From assembly GCA_902651635.1 (NCBI GenBank), contig CACRSC010000013.1, positions 927,948-972,541 of the forward strand: a DNA stretch of 44,594 bases. The letters run 5' to 3'. This DNA is from Mastigamoeba balamuthi (lineage: Eukaryota > Evosea > Mastigamoebida > Mastigamoebidae). Position numbers and translations under genes: made by a program. This document shows, piece after piece, positions 30,500 to 43,000 of this stretch; position 1 is the first letter of the stretch, and each line of letters begins with the position of its first letter. Below the pieces are notes generated by a model. The model was given only the letters and a program-made list of their open reading frames with translations. It was not told the DNA's origin and made no database searches.

Positions 30500-33400
30500 C
30501 AGACATCGCGCCACAGGGAGCTCGTGGACCAGGCCCTCGACCAACTGAGGCAGGAGGTCAGACGCCTCCAGGACAACAGCGCACAGGCGTCTGAGGTTGA
30601 TACTATTCCGGGGGTCCTTCTCTCACGTGGAACGCTCATCTGCAGGTTGAATCTGTGCGCAAGCTGGTGGATCAGGCGCAACAGAGGGCCGAGGAGCGAT
30701 CACAGCAACTCGAGGCCAAGATCATCCAGTCGGAGCAGCGGCTCATTCCCGAAACGCGCATTGCACAGCTCGAACAGAGAGCGCAGCAAGCAGAAGCAAA
30801 GCTACAGCATGTGGAGAAATCTGGTCAGGGCTCGGAGTCTCGTCTCAAGGCCCTGGAGACCAAAGCGGAAGTGCTTGAGACGACAGCGAAAGGGGCACTT
30901 GCCACAGCAACAGCTGCTCAGCAGGCAGCGGGGTCTTCAGAGGCGATCGACAAATTCAAGGCACAACTTCAGGAGGAGATTGACAAGACCTGCAAACAGC
31001 TCAATGATGTCGCCGCGCATGCCTCAGATAACTCGGGCATGCAAGGTGAGCATGATTAATCAGGAAACCATCAACCGTGCTATTACAGAGGTGAAGAAGC
31101 GGCTGCGTGAGATGGAGTCAGCGATTCGGAACAGTTCGGCTATGAAGGATGCTGGTGACGTACGAGCCGAAACGGAGAAGAACACAAATGCCATCGTTTC
31201 CATACAAAAGACGCTCGCTGAGCTGGGTCAGTTGGTCCCTCAGCCACAAGAGATCGATGAGCTGTTCGAGCGCCTCGCCGGGGTCGAGAACAAAATTGTA
31301 TGTGCTTACAGTATTCCAATCTCACTGTGAAACTAGCCTGCAATTGCCCGGTTCAAAAACGCGATAGAAGTGCTCCAGGGATCTGTGGCCGAAATTCAAA
31401 CCACATTAGCCGACCGGAAAACGAACACAGAAGCTGGAGACTTAGCGAACCCGGCAGCAGCGGTTCTCCCAACAGTAGAGAAGAGGCTCAGCGACATTGA
31501 GGCTCTCACTGTACGCAGCTTACTCTTCTGCAACATATCGTAAACTCTATCTAGACATCCATGAGAAAAGCGATCGTTGGTCTTCGTCAAGATGCAGTCC
31601 AAAAGGATGCAGAAATGGCATCCTACCAACAAGTGACCGAGGAACAGGCGAAGACCCTGTCCTCGGAGCTCAGGGAAGTGGCAACGGAGCTTCTCGCCGT
31701 TCGGGAAAGGATCGATCTCCCACAAGACGCTGCCCCACAAGCAGACCAACTGCGTTCCGAGTTCGCACAGAAGCTAGAAGAGGCATGCACGTTATCAAAT
31801 CCCAATATTCACACTTGACAACGCAGGAGTCCGCTAAAACCGCGCAACAAATCCAAGATGCACTCGCGTCGTTGGCTCTTCCGAAAACGGCCCCAGCAGA
31901 ACAAGAGGAGCTCATAAAGGAGACAGTAGAAACGATTCTCAATTCCAAGATGGAGGAAATCGGAGCTGAGCTTGCCCAGCGGCTTGAGAATGTGACCGTA
32001 TTCTCTTTTCGTACCCTCACACACTTAACAGGTGTCATCGGAGTCATCCCAGCGAATGCAAGAGGTCGATTCCCGCGTCACAGCATTGTCTTCTTCCAAC
32101 CAGGTAAGGACTGATTGCCGCCAAATAGTGTTCACAGGTATTTCGCAGAACGCCATCGAAGCGTTGAGCTCGGCACTCGAACAACAGAAAGAGTGGGTTA
32201 CTGCGCAGCTCAGTCAGCTGGACACCGCGTAAATACCACAGTTTAAAAAAAACTACTCACGCAGATCGCCAGCGCGAAAGACAAGACGAGTCCGCTTACC
32301 AACGGACAGGCCCTGCCAAATCCTGAAGTGGATGTACGACAAGACAGTGCACTGTCCTCGCAGGTGATTTACAACGAAGATGCCGTTTATCTGAACATCA
32401 TCACAACAGCTCGACGCAGTCCGACAACTCGTCGACCAAGTGCAGCAAAGTGCTGATGAAAGAGCACAGCAACTCGAAACACATCTCGCTCAGGCGGAGC
32501 AGCGGATCATCTCGGAGTCACGAATCACACAACTCGAACAGAGGACGCAACAGGTCGAAGATAGGCAGCAGCAAGCGGAGCAGGCACTCCTTGACAAGGA
32601 GTCCCGTCTCAAGGACCTAGAATCGAAGATATCAGCCCTCGAAGCAAGCTCGAAAGACACTCTTGCCTCAGCACCAGCTTCTCAGCAGATCACGGGGTCG
32701 CCGGACGCCGGTGCACTTAAAGTACAACTGCAGGGGGATATCGACAAAGTGGCCAAGCAACTCGAGCAACGTCTTATACCGGAGTCGCGAATTTCTCAAC
32801 TCGAAACGAGGATTCAGCAGGCCGAGGACAAGTTGCAGCATGCAGAACAGAGCACACAGGACTCAGAATCTCGTCTCAAGGTAGTCGAGACCAAAACAGA
32901 GGATCTCGAGGCGACCACAAGAGGGGCACTTGCCGCGACATCGTCGTTACAGCAGCAAATTCAAACAGCGGGAATACAAGGTACACTTCTGTTTGTCATT
33001 CCTGTACTAACAAGCTCACCAAACGCCTCCCAGATGTCCAGAAGTACTCGCAGGGGCTGAACGACATGCGAGCAGAGAGCGAGGCGAATTCCAGAGCAAT
33101 CGACGCCTTGCAGAAGTCTCTCTTGGAGCTCGGACAGCTTGTCCCGGAGCCAGAGGAAATTGACGACTTGTTCGAGCACCTCGCGGCTGTTGAAAACAAA
33201 CTCGTACGGCCACAATACACTCACATTGTCTAAAGCTACCACAGCCTGCAGTCGAAAACACGGTCAAGGCTCTCCAAGTCAAGGTCGCGGAACTCACTTC
33301 CGCGGACCGAAAGCCAAGCAATGAAGACAACAATGAACAATCAGTCTCACGAGAAGTACTGCGCATCCTACTTCTCACATCTCAATGCTACCTCAGGACG

Positions 33401-36400
33401 CCCCGAGGAAAGTGCACACAGCAACCCCAAGCTTCTCTCCGCCACCCGATCAACACAAATCGGTACGATTACCTTCAATTGACGGCGACTGACATCGGAG
33501 TAGAACACTGCCGTTCTTAAAAGTGATGCAAGTGACCTGCTGGAACAGGAGGGCAGCTTGCAGATTGGGGAGGAAGAAGCCCTTGAAGAGGAGATCGGAG
33601 ACAGCATCGAGCTCGACCTCAGTGCCGAACAGCAGGACCAGCCGGGACAGAGCAAAACACCCGGGAGTAAACACGAGCGTAGAGTCGATTTCGCTGAAGG
33701 CCACGACGCAAGTCAGCCGACTATCACACCAGTCAGTCGCTTGCCATGCCCGGTCGAACCACAGCTCGAGGCAGCACATAACTCGAAGCAGTCGGCAATA
33801 GCCACCGCAAACGAACCAGCTGCAACTCCCCAGAAAGCACCTATCGTGGCACAGAGCCAACAAGTCTCAGCACCAAACAAGAGCCCAGCAGAGGAAGAAC
33901 TGAGCAGCAGTTTTGACGACTTGCTCGACGATTCTGCACACGGCACACACGCCAAGGTGGTACAGCCAATTCCAGGGAAAGAGCTCGAGGACGTCTTTGA
34001 TGGCAACATTGACCTCGACTCCAGCGACGATGTCGCAGCAGGGAGGGGGGTCAGTAAACCGAAGCAGCAAGAAGCAGAGCCGGCTACCCTGCCCAGGTCA
34101 CCGGATGCAGCCAAATCAGCGCAGAAGCCGCAGACAGCGCCGATCGGCACCCAGGCCCAGCCCGTCTCAGCGAGGGACGCAGAGGAAAGCGTGACTGCAG
34201 ACGACTTCGACCTACTAGATGACATCGAGGAGAGCTCTCCAGAGAAACGTGGAGAGGTCGTTTCGTCGCAGTTGCTGAAAGACAGCCTGGACATCTCTCT
34301 AAGCAGTGATACGACGAAGGCAGAGAATGCAAAATCTGCTCAAGCGCCTCCCACCCCGAAGGCAGAACAGATAACGTCAAAGGGACCCGAAGTGGTGCAG
34401 CGCAGGTCCATCGCAGACGACTTCGACAAGAGCAGTAGTGGAAGTGACAATAGTCTGGACGACCTCGGAGCAAGCCAGATGAAGAAGCAAGAGGATGCGT
34501 CGCTGGATCTCGGCGACCTCAAGATCAGTGGCGATGTGGCCGGGTCACCACAAGCAGCGCAGGAACAGAGGAAGGACGAGCCCGCTGGTGCAGCCCAAGC
34601 AGACGAGTTCGACAAGAGCGACAACGGAAGTGATGATTTGCTGGACGACCTCGGAGCAAGCCCGATGAAGAAACAAGAGAACGTGTCGCTGGATCTCGGA
34701 GACAGCCTCGACCTCACGCTCAGTGGTGACGCTGCCGGATCGCCAATAGCAGCGCAGGAGCAGAAGAAGGACAAGCCCGCTAGTGAAGTCAAAGGAGTTG
34801 CTGTAACTCAGAAAGAACCGCAAGTGGGGCCACGCAAGTCAATCACCGACGACTTTGACCTAAGCAGCGATGAAGAAGGTTATACTATGAAGCAATCCAC
34901 TCTCCCGCTGGTACCGCCCGAACGTCATGACCAAGCAGGGAAGGAGCTCGGCGAGAGTATAGGCCTTGACCTCAGTGACGACCTAAGCGGAGCAACTCAA
35001 GTAGTACAAGCGCGGGCCAGTCACTCCCCAGCGGCCCCGATTCAAGCACAACTGCTGAAGCCACAAGACGTTCCAATCTCGAAAGCAAGTACTACCTCGG
35101 CCGCCAAGGAAGCAGTCCCGACTCTATCGAAAACAATTGCAGACGACTTCGATACAAGCAGCGCCAGCGACACTCTAGGCGACCTGGAGGCCAAAAGCGT
35201 CGCCGCTAATACTCGAGTTGTACCCGAAGAAGGACTGGAAGACAGTCTCGACCTGACTGTCAGTGCCGAAGGTACAGGGCCGAAAAGTCCTAAGGGCACT
35301 TCAGAAGCGTCTCTGGGCGGTCATGGAACCAGTCTCGATCTCAACAGCAGCCTCGAAGACATCGAGCCGGTGCCAAAAAGCCAGGCGGACTCGGCGGCAA
35401 ATGACGACACGGACCTCTTGGGCAGTGCAAGCGACTTGTTGGGAGACCTCGAGGACACCCAATCAAAGAGCAAGGGCAAGCAGCCAGCGGAGTTGCTCGG
35501 AGACAGCCTCGATCTCTCCCTCAGCGGTGACACTAGCGTCGGGACACTTGGGGGAAAACTACCGAAGGACAATCAGGCAGCGCCCAAGCCGCAAGCAGCT
35601 GCAGTTCCCTCGAGCAAGACAGCGAACGCTTCTGTTCGAGTCCCTCCGGCTACGTCCACACCACAGAAGAATGCGGGTGTGGTATCAGGGAAAGCAATCA
35701 CCGACGACTTCGACCTTAGCGTCAGTGGCAACGATCTGCTGGGCAGCCTCGGGGAGAGCACCACAGTACAACCCGCGTCAAAAGCGACAGCGCATGAAGA
35801 CAGCCTGGACCTCAGCGTCAGTATCGAAGACTCGGCAAAGCGCGAGCCTGAAGTCAAGAAGGAAGTTGCCACGACAAGACCGAAGCCAAGTCAGGCAGCG
35901 TCAACAGGCTCGAAGACGGATTCCTCTGTAACTTCGGCCCCGCAAAAGCCCTCCGCAGCACACGAGTTTGATCTGAGCAGCAACGCCAGCGACCTCCTGG
36001 ACGACCTTGATGATGATACCGCAAGCAAGCAAGCAACGGGCCAACCAAAGCAACTGCCCACAAAGCTGCCGAGAGGCGAGACAGAGGAGCTTGACGACAG
36101 TCTCGACCTCGGACTGAGCAGCAGCGACGACAGCTCAACCAAGGGGATACAACAAAGCAGCCGGCCCGGACAACCGGCACAACCTCCCGCAAATCCCGAA
36201 AAGCAGCAGAAAGAGCACAATGGCACACCCGCTGACAGCTTCGACCTTGGGATCAGCGACGAGGACTCAATCGCCGAGCAAGAAAAAGACCGATATCCGA
36301 AGCCGGCGGCGCCCACCAAACCGCAAGCGGCATCAGCGGCGCTTGGAGCCAGTCTCGACCTGGATCTCAGCGATGACTCGCAAGAACGGAGTACGACGGC

Positions 36401-36980
36401 ATCAAAGAAACAGCCACAGCCACAGCAGCAAGCCCTCGGAGACCAGCTGGGAGACAGTCTGGACCTAGGATTAAGCGACGACGGCCCTAATTCAGAGTCT
36501 CCTGTAGCACAGACCAAAGCCGGATCGAAGGCCAAGGGCACCGAACCTCATTCGACCGACCAGGAGACGAGCTTGTCCCTTGATGGAGACGAATTGAGCC
36601 TGGATACCAGTCTGCCTCTAGGGGCTAAGAAGGGCGCACAGGGGCCTCCAGTCCCGCCTTCGAAGCCCTCGCAACCCGCAGGGCACTACAGCGACTTCGA
36701 TGATGATCTTGACCTAGACGAAGGCAGTGCAGGAAATGCCCCGAAACAAGGGGGGACGTCCCAGGCCAGTGCTGTCGTCCCCGAGGTGCGTCTGTAGTGA
36801 TACCGGCAGCTCTCAATCTTGAGGATGTAGGACGATGACCTTCTTCCCGAGGAAACGACCGGCGAGGAGGACATGGCGGAACTGTCCGGAGATCTGGACG
36901 ACTTGGCGGATGATGACGATATCGATATCAACGACCCCAATCTCGATGACAACGTGCGTACCGATCGTTTTGTGCCATAA
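30500..36980 (+). CDS. Very large coiled-coil protein with acidic repeat tail (5' end missing)
   Basis: Many exons with tiny introns. Visible ones are 30596-30645, 31046-31088, 31298-31336, 31511-31554, 32981-33033 and 33204-33244 (39-53 nt). The coiled-coil half (to ~33,500) is Gln/Glu/Lys/Leu heptad sequence such as AEERSQQLEAKIIQSEQRLI and LEQRAQQAEAKLQHVEKS. The second half includes one exon open for more than 3.2 kb (about 33,558-36,785), built from alternating acidic motifs: SLDLSLSGD-type and DDFDLSS...SDLLDDL-type, separated by Pro/Gln/Lys/Ala linkers. A last exon (from about 36827) is DDDDIDINDPNLDDN and stops at 36978-36980 unless spliced further. No enzyme domain, signal peptide or membrane segment is seen. 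It is probably a cytoplasmic or centrosomal scaffold. No known family recognised. Some exon borders between 31,790 and 32,410 could not be fixed. Confidence 0.75.
30646..31510 (+). repeat. Coiled-coil module, copy 1
   Basis: Encodes VRKLVDQAQQRAEERSQQLE ... LIPETRIAQLEQRAQQAEAK ... LAELGQLVPQPQEIDELFER ... PAIARFKNAIEVLQ. It is paralogous to 32410-33400: protein motifs occur in the same order, and its three flanking/internal introns have the same phases (0, 1, 0) as copy 2. Confidence 0.85.
32410..33400 (+). repeat. Coiled-coil module, copy 2, with an internal partial third copy
   Basis: Encodes VRQLVDQVQQSADERAQQLE ... IISESRITQLEQRTQQVEDR ... then a partial repeat LIPESRISQLETRIQQAEDK ... 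LLELGQLVPEPEEIDDLFEH ... PAVENTVKALQVKVAEL. The exon 32410-32980 is longer than its copy-1 counterpart because the SRI-QLE block is repeated inside it. Confidence 0.85.
33558..36785 (+). repeat. Acidic protein-motif array within the large gene
   Basis: Two motif types alternate. Type A is S-L-D-L-x-(L/V/I)-S-x-(D/E), with about a dozen copies (SLDISLSSD, SLDLTLSGD, SLDLSVSIED, SLDLGLSSSDD, SLDLDLSDD). Type B is D-D-F-D-x-S-S-x(3-6)-L-L-(D/G)-D-L, with about eight copies (ADDFDKSSSGSDNSLDDL, HEFDLSSNASDLLDDL). Linkers are Pro/Gln/Ala/Lys-rich and variable. Confidence 0.85.
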
Positions 36981-37425
36981 CATTAGAACATGCAGCTGTT
37001 GGAATAGGGAGCAGTCAAGTTCTCAACACTCGGATTTAGCCATAATCTCTCATGTGTGCTCTTTTAGATGGTGCTGCATCCCATATATGGTTTATTATTG
37101 AATCGATGCTTGGACGGCGTATACGCCCGTATCGAGCGAGCATCAGGAGCGGCTCCCAATCGGTCGGTAGAGGTTGGTAGAGTGCGGTTCGTGAGTTGTT
37201 AATTTGTGTGCAAAACTCATGACGACAACATATATTCAGAAGCAGCTCACGGAGCCTCTATTATTCGTTACCTCCGGCCCTGCTCGGTGTGGTGCACAAC
37301 GTTCTGTGCGAGTGAACCTTGCACGCTTATGGAGGGAATTCCGTGTCGTGACATAACAGCGCGGGGGGATTACTTAAGTGGCCCGTCTCAGTGCACTTTT
37401 CACAAAACAACAGCTTCTCGTAATC
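36981..37425. other. Intergenic region
   Basis: 445 bp between the coiled-coil gene and the hydrolase. It contains a GGCGTATACGCC palindrome (about 37117-37128) followed by cGTATCg, another GTATC word. No ORF of substance and no RNA gene recognised. Confidence 0.5.
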
Positions 37426-39655
37426 ATGCACACTCACGCTGTGATTGCTGTCGTGCTGGGAGTCTGCACCCTCTGTGCGCTCTCGGCACCGGGCCGCGTC
37501 CCCCAGGGAGCGCGCCCCTGCTACGACAAGTTCTGGTGCTACTCGCTCGCCGTCCCGCTCGACCACTGGGATGCCCGCCGCACCGAGAAGCTCAGCGTCA
37601 CGTTCATCGTGCACCCGGCAGCGGACCCGGCCCAGCGTCGTGGCTCGCTCCTGTACGCCGTCGGCGGCCCCGGGATGGTTGCGCACAAGTTCGCCCCGCA
37701 GGTCCTCACGTGGACGCCCAAGCACGTTCTCGACTCGTTCGACATGGTCTTCTTCGACCAGCGCGGTATCGGCCTGTCGTGCGGCCTCTGGTGCCCCAAC
37801 ACCACGGCGTACTCGGGAGAGGTACACTTCTTCGTGCGGTGGATTGCGGGTTGCGCGGGTGGAGCAGGGGTGGGGGGCGGGTATCGTACCCGATTCAGTG
37901 CTTCCCTAAGCAGTATTTTGGTTCATTTTTCATACAGTTTTCCTCTTCAGCTCCTCATCGAGCCAAGAAAGTACTCGTTTACATAAATGGCCCAGCTGAG
38001 GCATTGAACTGCCCGTGGATGCTGTCCTAATCGAGCACGTTGGGCACAGAGGGCCATGATGTGGAACACCCAGCAGCAGCGTGATGCAATCCTGCGCGAT
38101 GCGCGCTTCTTTGCGGAGCAGTGCAAGCGCGAGAGCGCCAACAACCTGGCGGGCCAGTGCATCGTGGGGTCCAAGCTGCCCAAGCTCGCACAGATCAACA
38201 CGGTCCTGCCGTTCCTGAGCACCAAGCAGGCCATAGAGGACGTCTTCTCGTTCACGTCGCTCATCGACGGCCCGTTCTACTTCTACGGCCACAGCTACGG
38301 GACGCAGTTCGGCAACGCCTACGCCCTGGCCCACGCACAGCAGCTCCGCGGGCTCATCCTCGACTGCGCCGTCGACCTGACCGTCAACGACGCCGTGTTC
38401 TGGATGGACATGCAGTCGGGCATGATCAACAGCACCGCCATCCTTGAGGCCGCGTGCTCGCGCGACGCCGACTGCCGCCGCGACCTCTGCTGGGGCAGCG
38501 ACTGCACGCACGCATTCAGGAACGTGTTCGACGGGCTGCGCTACACCCCGGTGTCTGTCGGCTTCCCGCTGCCGACTGGCGAGGTCGTCTCGCGCAAGCT
38601 GTTCCTCAACAAGGTCGAGTCGTACGCGATGAGCGCCATGTCGGACCCCAAGAAGCGCGCCGGCCTCCTCCGCGCAGTTGCCGCTGGCGTCAGGGGCAAC
38701 TGGCTGCCCATGCTGCGCAGCATCTACTGGTCGTCGTGGACGGACGTCACCACGCTGGCGCCCTCTGTTGGCTCAGCTGACGGCGACGACTCGACCGCCT
38801 CCTACTGGGCGATTCTGTGCGCACCGCCGTGGTCGCCACTCGCGTTGTTCTGACACAGCACGAAACCTTTGCAGCGGATCGGACTACAGCTACGACTTCA
38901 CCCCCAAGGGGACGACGGACCCCTGGGCCAAGGGCCAGAGCTACTTCGCCGCGACCTCGGCGACCAGCGGGCTGCCGTACGCCAGCATCGGCTTGTACGA
39001 CCTCGTCATCGCGTTCCTGCAGTCCAAGACCGTGCCGCGCACTCTGCCGCCGCCGCTCAAGGCGCCCGGCCTGCCCGTCCTCGTTATCGCCAGTGACATG
39101 GACAACGCCGTCCCCTTCAGCCACTCGGTCAACATCTGGAGCCGCCTGGACAGGGGCTACCTCGTCGTGCGCCCGGGAGGCATGCACACGCTCTGGGGCC
39201 GCGGGTTCGACTGCGTCGACAGCGCCGTGGACAAGCTCCTGTTCGACAGGATGACCCCCAGCGACCGCAGGGTCACGTGCAAGGTCAACCCCGAGGACAT
39301 CGTGGCCAAGTTCAAGCCCCTCGTCGACCCCAACGTCTGGACGTACAAGAACCCCACCGACGCCCTCAAGGCGGTCGACTCGGAGATCCTCAGCACGCCC
39401 GAGATCGCGGGGTGGGACATGACGTACTCGGCCGACGTGGGGTGCTCGTTCGGAGGGTACGCCAGCATGACGCCCGAGCTGGTCACACTGGTGGACTGCC
39501 AGATGCTGGAGCACGGCATGTCGGTCTCGGGGACGATCAGCTGGCCCGACAACGACAGCTGCAACATCACCGGCACGGCCCATGGCAGGTGGAACGGGCA
39601 GTTCTCCTACCTGCGCACGGGCGCCGATGTCGATCTGCAGTGGACAAACCTGTGA
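37426..39655 (+). CDS. Secreted alpha/beta-hydrolase peptidase (S33 tripeptidyl aminopeptidase-like)
   Basis: Exons 37426-37821, 38050-38816, 38875-39655 (1944 nt, 647 aa); introns 228 and 58 nt. A signal peptide is clear (HAVIAVVLGVCTLCALSAPG). The alpha/beta-hydrolase core has LLYAVGGPGM (oxyanion region), VFFDQRGIGLS and the nucleophile elbow GHSYGTQFG. Towards the C-terminal side VLVIASDMDNAVP supplies the acid and GGMHTLWG the His. This order is that of S33 exopeptidases that cleave peptides from N-termini after extracellular or lysosomal uptake. Several cysteines and N-x-S/T sites (NTTAY, NSTAI, DNDSCNITG) fit secretion. An additional C-terminal beta-rich region of ~130 residues follows the catalytic His. 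An in-frame ATG at 37378 would add 16 residues before the signal peptide. Confidence 0.9.
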
Positions 39656-40033
39656 GGCACGGCATAGAGCTCTGCGGGTCCCATTGTGCCCGGAAGGCCC
39701 TGTCCACCTGCATGCTCATGTGAAGCAAATGCACAGCTACTACTGCGTTCAAACAGGAATGTTGCCAGCTGATACTGCTTGATTTCCTATGAAAGCCCTT
39801 GCTTCATTCAGGTTGCATTGGTAGTGGAAGGGGAAAAACAACTATCCCTTGTTCTCGTTTTCGAGGCTCTGACCAGTATATTGTTATTTGGTTCTCACAA
39901 CTTAGACCGCCAGCTGTGTTGTCGGTAATTATTCCGGAACCGCAGTGGTTGGATCTCGTCCGAGATATCATTTGGTATCTGGAAGATCCTAGCGCCCTTG
40001 CTTGTGAGATTACAACGGAACGATTAACGCCGA
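39656..40033. promoter_or_regulatory. Intergenic region upstream of the Sec7 gene with ATATC/GTATC words
   Basis: 378 bp. AGATATC (39963-39969) and GGTATCT (39974-39980) lie 54-71 bp before the start at 40034, an imperfect, wider-spaced version of the palindromic element. The region is otherwise AT-richer with no gene recognised. Confidence 0.4.
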
Positions 40034-43000
40034 ATGAACACTCCCAGATCAACGCCGCCCGTGGAGTCGCCGCCCGTCGCCGTGGGGTCGCCCTCCTCGA
40101 GCGGGTGCTCGTCTCCGTCGTCCACGCGCTCGCACAGAGACCACCGCGACCACAAAGAGAAGGACCACACCTGCGACGCCGCCACCAAGGCCGCCCTGCA
40201 GCGCCTCGCGGCCGCCGCCGGCCTCGCCGACGCCTCCGCCATCCTCGACTCGGCCACAGGCCTCCAGACTGTCGTGCGTCCCCTCCCCTTCCCCCACTCC
40301 ACTCAGTTTTTCCTTCCGGAGAAATGCCTGCGTTGAGTCACACCACCGGGGCCGCCACAGGACAAGGACAAGATGGGCGTGCTGCACTACTGCGCAGCCG
40401 CCAACCTCGGGTCGGCCATCGCGCGCTTCCTCGAGCGCCTCCCCAAGGGCTCGTGCGACGCGCAGGACGCGCATGGCCGGCGCCCGCTGCACGTCGCCGC
40501 CGCCGCCGGCGCCCTCGATGCCATGCGCGCTCTGCTGCAGGTAACAACCTTGCCCCCACTCCCTGGATCCCCCATCCAGATGAGGGGGAGAGGCCCTCTG
40601 TCTCTGTCATCTCGAGGGCGGAGCGCTCTGCCTCTCGTGGCCAGGGCCCTCTCACTAGTCTCGTATGACGTCATTATACGTCATAAAGAGTGGCTTGCTG
40701 TTAATTCCAGGGAAACTGGCACTCAAGAGTACTCTCTTGCGCAGGGCGGGGGCGCAGCGGGAGCAGCGGACGATGCGGGGGCGACACCGCTGCACTACGC
40801 CGTCGCGCGCGGGAGGCACCAGTGCGTGTCTGTGCTGCTGCTCGAGCCCGCCGGCCGGGGCGCCGCAGCCGCGGACGCCAAGGGGACCACTCTGCTGCAC
40901 GTCGCAGCCCTCTCGGGAGACCCCGACATGGTCGCTCTGCTGGTCCGCCCGCTGCCGCCCTCGCACGTGGCTCGCGACAGCGCCTGACCCCCTCCCCTGC
41001 GTGCAGATCCGCAGAGGCGCGGACGTGAACGCAGCCAACGCGGACAAGCTGACGCCGCTGCACATGGCCGCGCTCAAGGGCGACGTCCGCACCATCAAGC
41101 TGCTCCTCGCCAAGGGAGCCTCCCCTGAGCGTGCGCTCGGCCTCAGCCCTGCTCCTTCTCCATCCCGGCCGTCGGGGGCTCACGCGGCTCTGGGCCGCAA
41201 CGCACGAACGCCGGGTGCGCTCGCCGCAGTGGTGGACAGGTGCGGGGGGAGCGCGCTGCACCGTGCAGCGCACGCGGGGAACGAGGGGGCGATAAGGGTG
41301 CTGTGCAAGGCGCGGCCGGCGCTGGCCAACTTGGCAGACAGCGCGGGCAACGCGCCGGTGGCGATGGCGGTGGCCGCGGGGAGGCTGGGCAGCGTGCAGG
41401 AGCTGCTGCGCCAGGGCGCCAACCCCGAGGCAGCCAACCGCAACGGCGAGAGCAGCCTGCACGTCGGCGGCAGGGTGGGCGCTACAGAGGCTCTCACTAT
41501 GATACTCAATCATCTGTGGAACCTCCAGACGCAGTACTTCCTCCAGGCCGACAAGTGCGCCAACCACTTCGCCCGCCCGACTGCCCTGCGTTCACAGTTT
41601 GGGTCTGACGTCCGGGGAACAGCTCGCTGCCGAGGCCGAGCCCCCCGAACCCCAACGCGCAGGACAGCCACGGAAGGACCCCACTGCACCTTGCACTTGC
41701 GCACCGCCACGCAGAGACGGCCAAGGCGTTGATTCTCAAGTGCGCTTCTCTCTGTCGCATTGCTCTCGCAGTCAGCCCCCGTTTCTCACGTGGGGACACA
41801 ACAAAACAAGGGGGTGCGACCCCAGCGTCAAGGACAAAACGGGCAAGGCGTGCTCTGACGTGGCGCTGTCGCTGGGTGTGCTGAGCGCGCAGGAGCTCGA
41901 GCAGCTGAACAAGCAGCGCGTGGCCCTCGCCCGCGCGCGCGACCGCGACTCGCCTGAGTACAAGGCGCGGTACAAGGAGGCCTTGACGCGCGCGGTGCAG
42001 TTGTTCAGCACCAAGCCCATGCTGGGCGTTGAGCACATGCAGAACGCTGGGCTGCTGGGCGTGGAGCCTGAGGACGTTGCCGAGTTCCTCGCGGAGCCCG
42101 AGCTGAACAAGACAAAGCTGGGAGAGCTGATCGGGGGCCACAGCGAGGCTTGCAAGGCCCTGCTGCGCGCGTTTGTGCGGCGCATGGAGTTCACGGGCCT
42201 TGAGTTCGAGGCGGCGCTGCGCAGGTTCCTGCAGGCGTTCAGGCTGCCGGGCGAGTCGCAGGTGATCGACCGCATCATGGAGTCGTTTGCACAGCACTAC
42301 GCGGAGCAGAACCCGGGCGGCATCTTCGCCAACACCGACGCCATCTACATCCTGGCGTTCAGCGTGATTATGCTCAACACCGACGCGCACAACCCGCAGG
42401 TCAAGAACAAGATGACCAAGGCGCAGTTCCTCAAAACGACGCGCGGGATCAACGCCGGGCAGGACCTGCCGCAGCAATTCCTCGAGAACCTCTACGACCG
42501 CATCGTCAGTGACGAGATCAAGATGGACTCGGGGCTGCTGGCCAACGCCGAGAAGAAGGGCTGGCTGACAAAGCAGGGCGGCCGCGTCAAGACATGGAAG
42601 CGCCGCTGGTTCGTGCTCGCCGACAACTGCCTATACTACTTCCGGATGCAGCAGGACGCCGAACCCTGCGGCCTCATTCCGCTTGAGGGCGTCGAGGTAG
42701 CCTCTGACCGCACCAACAAGCACTGCTTTGTCATCAAGCGCGCGCCCGGCGCACCGCCCCCGTCGCTTCCTCCCGGCGTCGTCCTGCCCACGCCTTCGCA
42801 GCCGCAGCAGTCGGCCGCCGGGACGGGCAGCGGGACGCCGACCGGGGCGGATGGGACTGCGTCGGAGGCAACGGCGACGGGGTCGGACGACGAGGAGGAC
42901 ATGCCGGTCGTGGGGCCTGCGGGGACGATAGTCAAGGGGTTCCACGACGTGTACTACATCTCGGCAGCAAGCAAGTCGGAGATGGAAAGCTGGATTCGAG

